This document shows, piece by piece, positions 46,901 through 58,273 of a stretch of 64,000 nt of DNA (within the stretch, counting starts at the first letter, position 1; every line of letters starts with the position of its first letter). The DNA comes from Cyrtodaria siliqua (taxonomy: Eukaryota; Mollusca; Bivalvia; Adapedonta; Hiatellidae). Location of the stretch: positions 124,001 through 188,000 of the forward strand of contig JAWPHD010000238.1 in the NCBI GenBank assembly GCA_037043455.1, in the 5' to 3' direction. The notes under the pieces are model-generated. The model saw only the letters and a program-made list of their open reading frames with translations, did no database searches and had not been told where the DNA came from. Both the position numbers and the translations under genes were made by a program.

Positions 46901-49900
46901 CTAAGAGTTAAATAATGATTATTGAATATATGCAAGTTATGTAAAAAAGTAGCAGGGTGCCTCAAGTTTAAAAAACATCAAGATTACAGTGGTCCCTTTA
47001 ATTAAATCTACAAAATAATAACACCAAATACAATATACCATAGCTACAATGCATTTCTTCACCAATGCAAACAGTATACCCTCAAAGTATTAAATTATTG
47101 TAAATTTTAAAACTTCACAAAACACATTATGCTAACACTGAAAATAAATCATAACAGAACACGCAAATATGAAAAAAAAGGTGATTTTTGTGAATCTGAC
47201 ATACTAACCAAAATTATGACTTATTAAGGCTCTAAAACATGATATGGATGCAAAAGAACAAAAAAACAATGAATACTAGAACTAGGGTTTAATCTTCAAA
47301 TAATTAACCAGAAATTACATAGTTCTCTGTGAAAATACTTGTATTTCGTAAAATATTTCTTTGCTATTCAAATCTCAATGATGATATCTGCATATTACTT
47401 GTTTTATAACATTTAAAAAATGTACATAGTCTCTCTTTCTTATAGTTAATAGTAAATAAAACTTGCAAGGCTATATAAAAAATATTTGTTTAACTCCTTG
47501 CATTTAAGAAAGCATCTATTGCAACATATACCCAGGCTTTATATTACGTAAGTTATCATAACGACCGAACTCACTGATGATCAGAGATGTTCTTCTTGTG
47601 TGACTGAAGCTGAGCACTAGCGTCTTATCAAACATCCAAAGGGAAATCCTTCGCTCGCTGATTGAACAAGTTACGTAGAGCTACAAAGTAGTGAAATTAT
47701 AACCCTTTATTTTTGTTTTGTTTACTAAAACACTTTATAGTGACCGATTGATAATAAACAATGTGAGCATTGAATGGCAATCAACAGTTGTGAAGTATAT
47801 GTAGTGTCAGATTCATAGATCTTTGTTTGACCTTTGTTCTTTAAACATTGCAATGGAATCTTTAAAATGGGAGCTTTCAATCATTAATATTATTGTCATC
47901 ACAAAAGATTATGAATTTGTTTTATCTCAAAAGTTGTTGTCACGTTTACGAAATAAATGTAAATTCTACGATCCTGTTTTCGCCAATATGATGGATATTA
48001 GTGGAAACAGCCGGTTATGACCAACGATGTCATATTTTAGAAAGTTCTGAGGAAAGCCACAGTAGTGGTCGAAACTTGTCAAGACAAAATGATTTTTGGG
48101 CTGTGTAAAAAGTAAAATACAGACATTAGCGACTATTCCAACCCAATGAACAACTTAGGAAATAATTTTTAAAATAAATACATTGATTTATTTTATGGCA
48201 TGATTTATTTATACAATTTAAAACTATGTTCTCCATATTTAACACATCTCAGATTGTGATATCAAAATTAGTCTTAACAACTCACTTGTCTCTATTTTCT
48301 TTAAATCATCTACAGATATTCCATCTGTGGATCCTGGATTCTGAACAAACCAATAGTACACAGAATATAAACTTGAAAAGTCAGTTTTACAAACAATAGT
48401 ACACAGAATATAAACTTGAATAGTCAGTTTTACAACAATAGTACACAGAATATAAACTTGAATAGTCAGTTTTACAAACAATAGTACACAGAATATAAAC
48501 TTGAACTGTCAGTTTTACAAACATAGTACACAGAATATAACTTGAATAGTCAGTTTTACAAACAATAGTACACAGAATATAAACTGAAAAGTCAGTTTTA
48601 CAAACAATAGTACACAGAATATAAACTTGAATAGTCAGTTTTACAAACAATAGTACACAGAATATAAACTTGAAAAGTCAGTTTTACAAACAATAGTACA
48701 CAGATATAACTTGAATAGTCAGTTTACAAACAATAGTACACAGAATATAAACTTGAATAGTCAGTTTTACAAACAATAGTACACAGAATATAACTTGAAA
48801 AGTCAGTTTACAAACAATAGTACACAGAATATAACTTGAATAGTCAGTTTACAAACAATAGTACACAGAATATAACTTGAATAGTCAGTTTTACAAACCA
48901 ATAGTACACAGAATATAACTTGAATAGTCAGTTTTACAAACAATAGGACACAGAATATAACTTGAATAGTCAGTTTTAACAAACAATAGTACACAGAATA
49001 TAAACTTGAAAAGTCAGTTTTACAAACAATAGTACACAGAATATAACTTGAATAGTCAGTTTTACAAACAATAGTACACAGAATATAAACTTGAATAGTC
49101 AGTTTACAACAATAGTACACAGAATATAACTTGAATAGTCAGTTTTACAAACAATAGTACACAGAATATAAACTTGAATAGTCAGTTTTACAAACAATAG
49201 TACACAGAATATAACTTGAATAGTCAGTTTTACAAACAATAGTACACAGAATATAAACTTGAAAAGTCAGTTTTACAAACAATAGTACACAGAATATAAC
49301 TTGAATAGTCAGTTTTACAAACAATAGTACACAGAATATAAACTTGAATAGTCAGTTTTACAAACAATAGTACACAGAATATAAACTTGAAAAGTCAGTT
49401 TTACAAACAATAGTACACAGAATATAACTTGAATAGTCAGTTTTACAAACAATAGTACACAGAATATAACTTGAATAGTCAGTTTTACAAACAATAGTAC
49501 ACAGAATATAACTTGAATAGTCAGTTTTACAAACAATAGGACACAGAATATAACTTGAATAGTCAGTTTTACAAACAATAGTACACAGAATATAAACTTG
49601 AAAAGTCAGTTTTACAAACAATAGTACACAGAATATAACTTGAATAGTCAGTTTTACAAACAATAGTACACAGAATATAAACTTGAAAAGTCAGTTTTAC
49701 AAACAATAGTACACAGAATATAAACTTGAATAGTCAGTTTTACAAACAATAGTACACAGAATATAAACTTGAATAGTCAGTTTTACAAACAATAGTACAC
49801 AGAATATAACTTGAATAGTCAGTTTTACAAACAATAGTACACAGAATATAAACTTGAATAGTCAGTTTTACAAACAATAGTACACAAAATATAACTTGAA

Positions 49901-52900
49901 TAGTCAGTTTTACAAACAATAGTACACAGAATATAAACTTGAATAGTCAGTTTTACAAACAATAGTACACAAAATATAACTTGAATAGTCAGTTTTACAA
50001 ACAATAGTACACAGAATATAAACTTGAATAGTCAGTTTTACAAACAATAGTACACAGAATATAACTTGAATAGTCAGTTTTACAAACAATAGTACACAGA
50101 ATATAAACTTGAATAGTCAGTTTTACAAACAATAGTACACAGAATATAAACTTGAATAGTCAGTTTTACAAACAATAGTACACAGAATATAAACTTGAAT
50201 AGTCAGTTTTACAAAGGCAACTCGAATTCCTGAACTGCACGTGGTATGTAATACTAAAGGTAAAGTAGACTAGAATAGAGGTCTGCACAGATGATGAACA
50301 GATGTTGTCGGAGCATTTCTGATTTATCCTTAACTGTATGTAATCGGGAATTCCTGCTAAAGAGCTTTATTTTTGACTGGCTATCCTGAAAATACAAATT
50401 ATGACTTATCCTTATGAAAAGCAATGTTAAATGTATTTTTTGTGATGAATTCATTTTGTTTAAGCGCAACTCCCACAAGAAGTTTCCAGCAGGTATATTG
50501 AATAAAAGTTCAGTTACTGTTTGGATAATGTTTTCTTTTTTAAGACCCCGTGACCTACACATCTGAACACAAATAAATAGGGTTCTGCCTCACCCTTCAC
50601 CCACAGATTCATTAAGGTACATGGAACACAAGTTATGTCTCCTTAAAGAAACTAACCCGCCAAATAACGGCAAACTTAAACTACCAAACCATTTATCAAA
50701 ACTATATCTAGGTGTTCATGTCACATAATAATGTATATGTGCCGATTAAAAGTATAGGATTTTTCACGGGTTCTTAAAATACCAATGATTGAATATGCGT
50801 AAATGAATTACCAGTTGTTAACTCTAAATTAAATGCTTCAGTTTTGGGATTTGACCTGGTTGGTTAAGCCATTTATGTTGTGTTCATAGAGTTTGTAAAA
50901 TTATATAAAACTATGTAAATTGTACATATACCTCGTCGTCAACAGGTTTAGAAGCAGTGTACATATGTCTATGAACAAGAGGACTAGCTCCTTCCAGCCT
51001 ACACACAAACTTTGTTTTACGGTGATATAATTCAGTTTGTATGTTTGACGTTTAATTAGAGGAAACATGACTTCCTTATCATAAATATAAATCAATGTAA
51101 ATGTAGTGATATGTTGTGTTACCTGTAAAGCTTTGCATCGGAGTTCCAGGCATATTGCTATCTTGCCAAGAATTCTCTGAAGTAAAAACAAGAGTTAATG
51201 TTTATAACAAATGTAATACAAGTTGAAATGTAATTAAGAATAAATCAGACAATTAAGAAGGGCTGACGAACAGTGGTAATTGCAAGACTATTGTTAGACT
51301 AGTTTCGTCTTAGTTAGGCTCATCAGTAATGTATGGAATCATTTATTTTCAAAGGGACACATGGCAATCTTGATGTTTTTATCAAGCATCAATATTAGCA
51401 TTTCTACTTATTTATCAAGGAACATTTTGACTTTAAACCGGCTTGCATATCATTAAATAAAAGTGTGTGTTTTCAATTCTCAACGTTATTTTACCGAATA
51501 TTGAATCATATTATTGGTGCAGTATTCTCAAAAGTCAGTAATATACAAAAACAATTTGGTTTATACTATTCTTATAATTATTATTAATGATTGAAATAAT
51601 GCATGTTATTTAGAATAACTAACGGGACGCCGGGAGTTTTCAAAAAATCAAGATTGCCATGTGTCCCTTTAAGAATGAATCAATGGATAATTTTAGGAAG
51701 AAAGTGACTATTTAGAATAACTAACGGGACGCCGGGAGTTTTCAAAAAATCAAGATTGCCATGTGTCCCTTTAAGAATGAATCAATGGATAATTTTAGGA
51801 AGAAAGTGACAACTTATTTTATGTCTAGATTATTATTTTTTCAGTGCATAATCAAATAATAGAATTGTTACCAGTAGCATGACACGACATTAAGCATACT
51901 AATTAAACGGCTAGGGCCGTAACTAATGTTGTTAGAACTTGTGGCCCAACCCATCTGCATATTATATGGCAATAAAATATGTTTAAATCAACTAACTAAA
52001 CTTCAGTGTCAGTACATCATGTCTTTCATGCACCTCCAACAAAATATCCCTTTCTATTTTGTATCCCTAATTAAAAAGGCCTATTTTTAATGTCTGTTTT
52101 ATTTTTTGATTTTCATTATCCATAAAGCTGAGAATCTCTTAAGTCAAACAAATTCATTTTAAGTTACGTATTAAATATACTCCGGTCTCATTACGGCCAT
52201 GAACAAGAGGCCCAAGAGGGCCTGTGGAAGCTCTACTGGCTAACAAGGCTCTTATAACATCACTGAAGCGAGTGACTGCAATTTACATTTTTTTGAACGT
52301 TTTGGGCAAAATACAGCTTTTAACTAAATCAAGGGCCATAACTAAAAAATTTGGTTAAGTTTTGTAAAGATCCGATGAAAAATGAATGCCCTATCGTATT
52401 AATAAGGCAAAATATAACATTTTTAACGAAATCAAGGACCATAACTCCGCTGTTACTGATCCGATCTGGCTGGTTTTCGAACTTGCCCGAGCTTTCATCG
52501 ATATTAACAATCTGGTAAAGTCTGGTAAGGATCGGATGAAAAATGAAGGCCCTAACGTCTTAATGTGTCAAAATATAGCATTTTTAACTAAATCAAGGGC
52601 CACAACTCTGCTGTTAGATCGGGCTGGTTTTCGAAATTGTCCGAGCTTTCATTGATATTAACAATCTGGTAAAGTTTGGTAAAGGTCAGATGAAAAATGA
52701 AGGGCCTATCGTCTTAACGAGACAAAAGTTAATGACCGACGTACGGACAACCGACGGATGATGGACAACTCGCCATCCCATAAGCTCTGCTGGCCCTTGC
52801 CCAGTAGAGCTAAATGTCCCACTAAACTGCCAAACATTTTGATAACTTGTTTTCTCATACAAACTTGGGCTCACAGTGAGCATATTAATAAAGAAGAAAG

Positions 52901-55900
52901 ATTTCTGGATAAAGAAACAAACCTTCTGCTCATCATTAAAACTGGAACTGTCAGATGAAGAAAACTTTTGTAACTGCTTGGATAACCTGTTTGAAAGAAA
53001 TGAAATGCTGGATGATTGTTATTGAATAATTATAAACCAATGACCACATGTGAATACAAATGAATTCGAATTACAAACTGAACATGGCCCAGCATGTTTT
53101 AGTTTGTTTTAAGCTCTGCAAAGGAGGTGGAGGTGGAGATATAGCCTATGCAGGGCTTTTTTTCAAGAAAATTAAGAAAAGGCCTTGGCCTGCTTATTTT
53201 GGGAAAAAGAAGCATGGTTTTCGCTATTTATGGGAATGTATTTTTAAGAGAAAATTTTCATTATAATGTATGTTTTAGGTATATTATCAATCAGGTATTG
53301 AATTCAGCATTTATGTTAACATACAAAATATACGAAGTCTGTTTTTTTTGTTGTTTTTTTAAGATTGGGAATTTTTAACCCAAAATTGGAGAAAAAAAAA
53401 GAAAGGATTAAGCAATTGGGGAGAGGTCAAATTTTGGCCCCGCTTGAATAGGTTAAAAAGGCCCTGCTATGAAGCTATAATACAGATTATAGGTCTAAAA
53501 ATGTCAGCTAACTTTACCAAGCGATATACCCCTTGCACAATTATAGCTAACATATTCTCAACATCCTATTACGCTCTTCATATTAATCTATGCAACATCA
53601 TGTTCAACATATGTAAGGTTATATATGACGGTTGCTTTTTTTGTGGTGGAGGCACACCACCCACTTTTCCTGGGTTGAACCAGTACTGTACACTTCCCGC
53701 CATCCGTAAGAATCGACACTTCCTCACTTACAAGTCGAGCTCCCAGTGGGATTCAAACCAGCAGCGGTGAGAGGCCAAGGTTTACAACGCAACATCATTA
53801 ACCATTCAACCCTGGAGTTGCTTCTATGCATTATTCATATACAGCTGCATGGTTACAAAACCATCAAAACAAAGAAGTTGCTTCATTTACTGAAGTCATT
53901 ACAATTATATTTGTGTGATAACAAGACCTGAGATGAACAACCCTATTATACATGGTCATCGTTTTGCCACAATGGTGATTTATTACATAACTGTCATAAA
54001 TTTACATTGAACTAGTGATGATATAACTTTGCCGGAACTACTTTCTTAACATATTTGTTAAAAAACACACTGGTTTGAAGTTAAAATATTTTTTAATTTC
54101 TTTTTTTCAAGAAAATTGAGAAAAGGCCTAGGCCTGCTTATTTTGGGGAAGTTATATAATAAACAGTATAATTAACGGCATAAATTTGATACTGAATTAA
54201 TGTCACTCAAGGAAAAAAGTCGTAATTTGCGATTTTTTTTAACCAAATTACCACTTCTTTCCCTCGTTACATAAATTCAGTATCAAATTTATGCTGTTAA
54301 TTATTCTCTATATATTAAACCTGTGTAACTTCAAACTTATGAACAGGAGTAATGTATGTTGTTTCCCATGAATTTTAGATTACTACACTGTGGATTTATT
54401 TGTCAGTTGGATCTTCACTTGTTGCCAATCATAAAAGGTAGTCACACATGTTTCTGGTTTATAGGAGGAAGTGAAAATATCTGGTGACCATCATGAGAAA
54501 CATCATAATCTGAGTGCCACTGGTACCTTTGAAGCATTTCCAGACCTTGTCGCAGCCTGAGTTTAAGTGGTGGTACAGAAGTTTTTCAATAATTGAAAAT
54601 GTTAGTACCACTACTATGTTAACTTTTTGCTTTGTTTATTCTTACAACTTTTTAAACATTATGTTGACTAGTATCTTGAAAAAAACACGCATTATTTAAC
54701 GTCTCATATTGGGATAATTGTGACTCAGTATTCATAAACCCAAGGTCACTTACATGTAATACCCTTTGTTTGACTGAATCCATGTAGTTTGTGAGAGACA
54801 CAACTGAACGAAAAATATTCAAGTAAATTAACGAAGTAAACGATCTGTAAAAATGCAGATCAAGGTTATTACAGTACCAGTATATGACAATTAGATGAAC
54901 TACGACAATAAAAATGCAGATCAAGGTTATTACAGTACCAGTATATGACAATTAGATGAACTACGACAATAAAAATGCAGATCCAGGTTATTACAGTACC
55001 AGTATATGACAATTAGATGAACTACGACAATAAAAATGCAGATCAAGGTTATTACAGTACCAGTATATGACAATTAGATGAACTACGACAATAAAAATGC
55101 AGATCAAGGTTATTACAGTACCAGTATATGACAATTAGATGAACTACGACAATAAAAATGCAGATCGAGGTTATTACAGTACCAGTATATGACAATTAGA
55201 TGAACTACGACAATAAAAATGCAGATCCAGGTTATTACAGTACCAGTATATGACAATTAGATGAACTACGACAATAAAAATGCAGATCAAGGTTATTACA
55301 GTACCAGTATATGACAATTAGATGAACTACGACAATAAAAATGCAGATCGAGGTTATTACAGTACCAGTATATGACAATTAGATGAACTACGACAATAAA
55401 AATGCAGATCCAGGTTATTACAGTACCAGTATATGACAATTAGATGAACTACGACAATAAAAATGCAGATCAAGGTTATTACAGTACCAGTATATGACAA
55501 TTAGATGAACTACGGCAAATTCAACTTAAAGGAGTGATTTTGTTCAACCTTTTGAGAATGGTACCAGTACCTATTAAATTAGGAAAATTTGCTTTGTTTT
55601 GCCTTAAATTGGGAAGTTTTCACCAACAAAACAAATATTGTATGCTCAAATACTTTGCAAACACATTTCCATTTATACATTCTCTTGTAGTATTTCATTA
55701 CACTCACCTAAAATGATAGATTGTTTGCCTTTTTCTGTTTAAAGTTTCATTCTAAATATTTACAGGAAGTACGTAAAGTAAACAGGGAGGAGACTCGGGT
55801 TCATAAACGCTCTAGTTTATCGATTTATGTTGTCGCGCTAGAACGCCGCCATTTACTATTCTATCGATACAGGTAAATCGATCGTAAGCGCGTTACATTT

Positions 55901-58273
55901 GTAAAGTTAACATTTCAGACAACATCTCAAAATAGGCAGTTTTTACAGCCTCTTTTTTACGGCTTTCTGTAATAGCTCTTTTTTTATTTTTTATTTGAAA
56001 ATTTTAAAATTTCAGATGAGATCTCAAGAGGCATTTTCATCACGTCTTTTTAGGCTTTGTCTTATAATCACCACCATGAAATTACCTTCCTGACAAATAT
56101 AAGTATGTCTACTATTCACTTTTTGTTATTATTAATGCCTAACCTAATATAACCCATAGTCTCGTATCTCGTTTGCAATAGCTATACACTGTCACCATTT
56201 TTTATTTTGCGGCGAGTTGCGCCATCTTTGTTACACGGAACCGTCTGGTAAAATGTGCTTTAATACATGCAAACAAAAACACTCTCTGTAGTGAATAAAT
56301 AATACTTTTGTTTACATTTCGCACCTCTACTGAGTTGGTAAGTGCAATAATTTATAAGAATTTGCTGTTTTTCACACATGCGCGCAACAACGGGAAGTAG
56401 TCATTTTCACGCAGTGGTGAAATACACGCGACAAAATAAAATGGCAAAACGGTCCATGTCTCCTCCCTGTATACTTACTCCCTGATATAATAAAAAAAAT
56501 TGATTGCATTTTTTTTACTCCAATTGTGGAAAAAAGCATACTTTTATTGCCATTGAGAATGGTAATGTTTTACAGTACCCCTTATATCAGGAAATAAAAA
56601 CTGAAAAGCTACAGTACAGCTCACGCAAAATCCACACTTTACTTTCACACTGAGTGAGGAATTCAGAAATCGTGTACTTACCAAACATGTGATATCTCAC
56701 AGCGTGAGACAGAATATCACGTAATTTTAACCCTCCTCCCGGCCCCACTGAATTGTGTGAAAAATTCACATAAAAACGATCTCAAAACAGTTTGAAATTA
56801 TTTGTATTCCAAAAGCCCAAACTTGTTTCTTGGTCTTAATCATTAAGATGCTTGATTTTAAATACAAACATTTGCCTTAAAAATAAGCATTCGTGGAGAT
56901 GATCAAGACTTGTTTATTGTCACATGGCTCTGTTGTTTTTATAATTTTGACACCTCTTACCTGGGGTCCGAGGGGTATTGTCTGATCGGCAGACAGTTTA
57001 TCTAATCAAAGGATTAGCCTAGCAGCATGCTGTTGAAGTCATTAATGATGTAGGTAATTAATTGGATTATGACTTGAAACAAACTGCTATCATTTATATA
57101 GACGTGGAAAATGAAAATTATTGGATAGAGAAAACGAAAGTAGAATTTTCATTTGGAGTTTCTATTCCTCAGGGCTTTTAGACAATGAAAATAGGTACCT
57201 AAATAATAGTGTTAGATGATATTAAATGTTTGTATGATAATTGTCATTCAAATTTCATAATTATAGAAAAAAAAAAAGATTTTTTTTTTCAAAAACATGA
57301 AAATATAATATATTTTAATGAAATTAATGTTATGACTATCTCCACCAAAGAATATTTTAAAACTGTATTTTATGGCAATCATTTATATATTTGGGTAAAA
57401 AATATCCCGCGGACGCTAACATTTATGATTAAAATAACCTCCCAGATTTTTGCATGAATCTCCCTTAAAAAAATCACTAAACTCCCAGATTCAGGTCCTG
57501 AAAATACCACATGTATGACTTACCCAGAGTTTGATGAAAAAACTACTTGGAGTGGAAAACAGCTACACGAAAAATGATACTTCAGAAACTCGGAGATCGC
57601 CAAGTCAAAATTACACAGGTAATGGTGCATCTTTTTCCAGGTTCATTTTAATTATTCAGTAAGTTCAGAGAGAAATGTTAAACTTTCTGTTTTTGGATGT
57701 TGTTAACTGGAAAAGATATTATTTCCTGGATATTTTAAACACCTTCTTTGCGTACATTCTTGCGGCCCTTGCTACCCCTAAACTAAGCGAATCGTGTGGG
57801 TTTTGCTTATGCTTTACTGAATACTACTGCAACACAAAACTTACTTCAATGACCTATAATAATGTCACTCGTCTGGCTGATTTATCAATACAATTGAAAT
57901 ATTAAAACAAATTTTGCGTTTCCAATATGTGTAATTTTTTTCCGAGCCCGACATGCCCTTGCTACAAATTAAGCTATGCATTTTATTGGGGAAGTGCACC
58001 TCTATTTATGTATAGCTGCATCTGTGTCAGCCAACAAAATAAAATGTTGATTTAAACTAAAATATTCATTATTTTATGGATTTCTATGTATTATATGGCA
58101 TGAGATTAGGAACTATCTAGATGTATTTGAGGCTGGAAAGTCAAACAAGATAGTAACCTTCGATAATCCTCAATGGCTTCTACGGGTTGACCCCATAGAT
58201 CATAATCAGTTCCCCTTTTAAAAGCTGTATACCAAGCTGTAACAACTTTTTCTTCATCTCCAATGCCATTCAT
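34912..58273 (-). CDS. AIDA: AIDA homologue (axin interactor, dorsalization-associated), ten coding exons
   Basis: Exons from 5' to 3' (minus strand): 58158-58273, 52923-52986, 51123-51176, 48286-48340, 47575-47680, 40775-40818, 38678-38806, 37307-37429, 35847-35964, 34912-35005. All have AG/GT borders and matching phases; the sum is 903 nt (300 aa plus stop), near the 306 aa of human AIDA. Exons 1-5 encode the helical N-terminal domain (AWYTAFKRGTDYDLWGQPVE, GKIAICLELR). Exons 7-10 encode the C2-like domain (KIGLKDAKQYIDPYISVYVK, IFFEFKHYKPKKDCVSTRC, LHLLTIKPLYLHL). In vertebrates AIDA binds Axin and blocks Axin-dependent JNK activation. Exon 5 contains in-frame TGA TAA (47630-47625) after DFPLDV, so either this allele is truncated at residue 113 or the sequence has an error. 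Poly(A) signal candidate at 34788-34793. Confidence 0.9.
36112..37340 (-). repeat. Minisatellite made of an AIDA exon end plus its 5' splice site
   Basis: About 34 units of 31-36 bp. On the gene strand the unit reads TTAGATAGTCTTCCATCAG followed by GTCAGTACAGAAAACC. The unit nearest the gene's 5' side (about 37307-37340) is the real end of exon 8: its last coding residues are followed by the donor GTCAGT. The other copies fill the next intron and mostly keep CAG|GTCAG. Copies near the exon are most alike and those near 36.1-36.3 kb most diverged. Confidence 0.92.
37520..37601. mobile_element. 82-bp MITE with TTAA flanks
   Basis: AGGGACACATGGCAATCTTG and its reverse complement form the ends, and TTAA flanks both sides (37516-37519, 37602-37605), as in piggyBac/Kolobok-type insertions. 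Longer relatives lie at 46480-46998 and 51352-51672. Sits in the intron between AIDA exons 7 and 8. Confidence 0.75.
37965..38610. repeat. Tandem pair of about 300-bp units with internal inverted repeats
   Basis: Two units share AGAAAAAGA, TTCGGTTCAGATAGGGAATT, CTCGGTATAAGTGTTTTAAT, TTCCGATAAAAACACTTATA and CACCGGATACCCATGAAAGA (about 38158-38320 and 38425-38590). Within each, the CGGTATAAGTGTTTT and AAAACACTTATAC arms can pair. The unit looks like a MITE duplicated in tandem. It lies in the intron between AIDA exons 7 and 8, ending about 70 bp below exon 7. Confidence 0.65.
39045..40232 (+). mobile_element. Non-autonomous element with CTCTACTGGC ends and internal tandem repeats
   Basis: Opens AAGAGGCCCAAGAGGGCCTG then GCTCTACTGGCTAAC, and closes GGCCAGTAGAGCTAAA, giving short inverted ends. 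Inside are about five 190-bp repeats (AAATCAAGGGCCATAACTCC, TTCGAACTTGTCCGAGCTTT, GTTTGGTAAAGAT). A GACGGACGGAC-type run precedes the right end. Another copy lies at 52203-52812. The A/T homopolymer tract at 39113-39200 lies inside it. Short open frames here are repeat artefacts. Confidence 0.75.
40875..41292 (-). mobile_element. SINE-like repeat, reverse copy
   Basis: Reverse-orientation relative of 30895-31260, read from GAATTGAATTGGGGTTTTAAG at the high end to GAACCACACGGGGCAG at the low end. It lies in the intron between AIDA exons 5 and 6, just beyond exon 6. Confidence 0.6.
42597..42853 (-). mobile_element. tRNA-Ser/Leu-type SINE inserted in the array
   Basis: Same family as 33903-34172. 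The head still has GGGGCGTCCGTGGCCGAGTG, but the segment between the A-box region and the B box is shortened (about 13 bp missing around GACTTGAAATCAC). TGATCATGTTTGG precedes (about 42572) and follows (42852) the insert, compatible with a target duplication, although the array itself contains this word. Confidence 0.8.
44367..44408 (+). repeat. Poly-G run
   Basis: TTT followed by about 24 consecutive G, then GA-interrupted G runs to 44406. Strong G-quadruplex potential on the plus strand, which is the non-template strand's complement for AIDA. The length may be affected by sequencing. Confidence 0.85.
46480..46998. mobile_element. Diverged MITE (GACACACGGCAATCTTGA ends) hosting a piggyBac-like insert
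   Basis: Left end resembles GACACACGGCAATCTTGA and right end AAGATTACAGTGGTCCCTTT, matching the family at 37520 and 51352. An inserted element at 46715-46907 splits it. It lies between AIDA exons 5 and 6. Positions 46999-47570 show no feature. Confidence 0.55.
46715..46907. mobile_element. piggyBac-like MITE with TTAA duplication
   Basis: TTAA at 46711-46714 and 46908-46911 flanks a 193-bp element with ends CCCTTAGCCCACTA and its approximate reverse complement TAGCAGGCTAAGAG. CCCT-type ends with TTAA targets are the piggyBac signature. Non-coding. Confidence 0.75.
48344..50213 (-). repeat. 42/43-bp minisatellite abutting the AIDA exon 4 splice acceptor
   Basis: About 44 copies of a unit with ACAATAGTACACAGAATATA and ACTTGAATAGTCAGTTTTAC. 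Two length forms alternate (ATAAACTTG and ATAACTTG). The array starts within 1-3 nt of the exon 4 acceptor AG (48341-48342), so the intron's pyrimidine tract is itself repeat sequence. A TTGAAAAGTC variant is scattered through it. Repeat peptides seen in its frames are not proteins. Confidence 0.95.
50718..50893 (+). repeat. Interspersed repeat, second copy of the 28527 family
   Basis: About 80% identical to 28527-28695 over AATAATGTATATGTGCCGAT and the later TTGACCTGGTTGGTTAAGCC block. In the intron between AIDA exons 3 and 4. Confidence 0.6.
51352..51820. mobile_element. MITE (AAAGGGACACATGGCAATCT) with a duplicated right end
   Basis: Inverted ends at 51352 (AAAGGGACACATGGCAATCTTG) and about 51650-51672 (CAAGATTGCCATGTGTCCCTTT) bound a 321-bp element. 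The right end plus flank (from GAATAACTAACGGGACGCCG to GGAAGAAAGTGAC) is repeated almost perfectly, with a period of about 103 bp. Located in AIDA intron 2. Confidence 0.75.
52203..52812 (+). mobile_element. Second copy of the CTCTACTGGC-end element
   Basis: Same ends as 39045-40232 (AAGAGGCCCAAGAGGGCCTG at the left, CCAGTAGAGCTAAA at the right) but only about two and a half internal units. It ends about 110 bp below AIDA exon 2, in intron 2. Confidence 0.75.
53625..53820 (-). mobile_element. tRNA-derived SINE, near full length
   Basis: On the minus strand: A-box-like TGGTTAATGATGTTGC, B-box-like GGTTTGAATCCCACTGGGAG, then the body with CACTTCCTCACTT (plus-strand reading), CGCCATCCGTAAGAATC and CCAGTACTGTACAC. 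Related fragments lie at 19115, 19535 and 30340. Located in AIDA intron 1. Confidence 0.75.
54172..54305. mobile_element. Small foldback MITE
   Basis: TAATTAACGGCATAAATTTG followed by ATACTGAATT on the left pairs with AATTCAGTATCAAATTTATG and CTGTTAATTA on the right, with one or two mismatches. About 60 bp of loop. Located in AIDA intron 1. Confidence 0.75.
54849..55515. repeat. 61-bp tandem array varying mainly at one base
   Basis: Eleven near-identical 61-bp units (AAAAATGCAGATC, GGTTATTACAGTACCAGTAT, ATGACAATTAGATGAACTAC). The base after GCAGATC is the main variant: from left to right A, A, C, A, A, G, C, A, G, C, A. The A-G-C trio repeats, showing recent expansion by units of three. Located in AIDA intron 1. 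Confidence 0.95.
55763..56484. mobile_element. Non-autonomous DNA element with CAGGGAGGAGAC ends
   Basis: CAGGAAGTACGTAAAGTAAA then CAGGGAGGAGAC on the left mirrors GTCTCCTCCCTGTATACTTA then CTCCCTG on the right (about 32-bp ends). The 722-bp interior is non-coding and unusually rich in CpG (for example GTTGTCGCGCTAGAACGCCG). CAGGG-type ends suit a hAT-like origin, but no 8-bp duplication is clear. In AIDA intron 1; positions 56485-58150 show nothing else. Confidence 0.65.

Noticed and set aside
47823..48020. 65-aa plus-strand frame beside AIDA exon 5
   Set aside because: Antisense within an AIDA intron, without motif or splice evidence.
48239..49663. Open frames with repeated KLTIQVYILCTIVC-type peptides
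   Set aside because: They are translations of the 42/43-bp minisatellite; several overlapping frames give similar peptides.
48344..50213. Possible CRISPR array (regular 42/43-bp repeats)
   Set aside because: Repeats are contiguous with no unique spacers, lie in an animal intron, and there are no cas genes.
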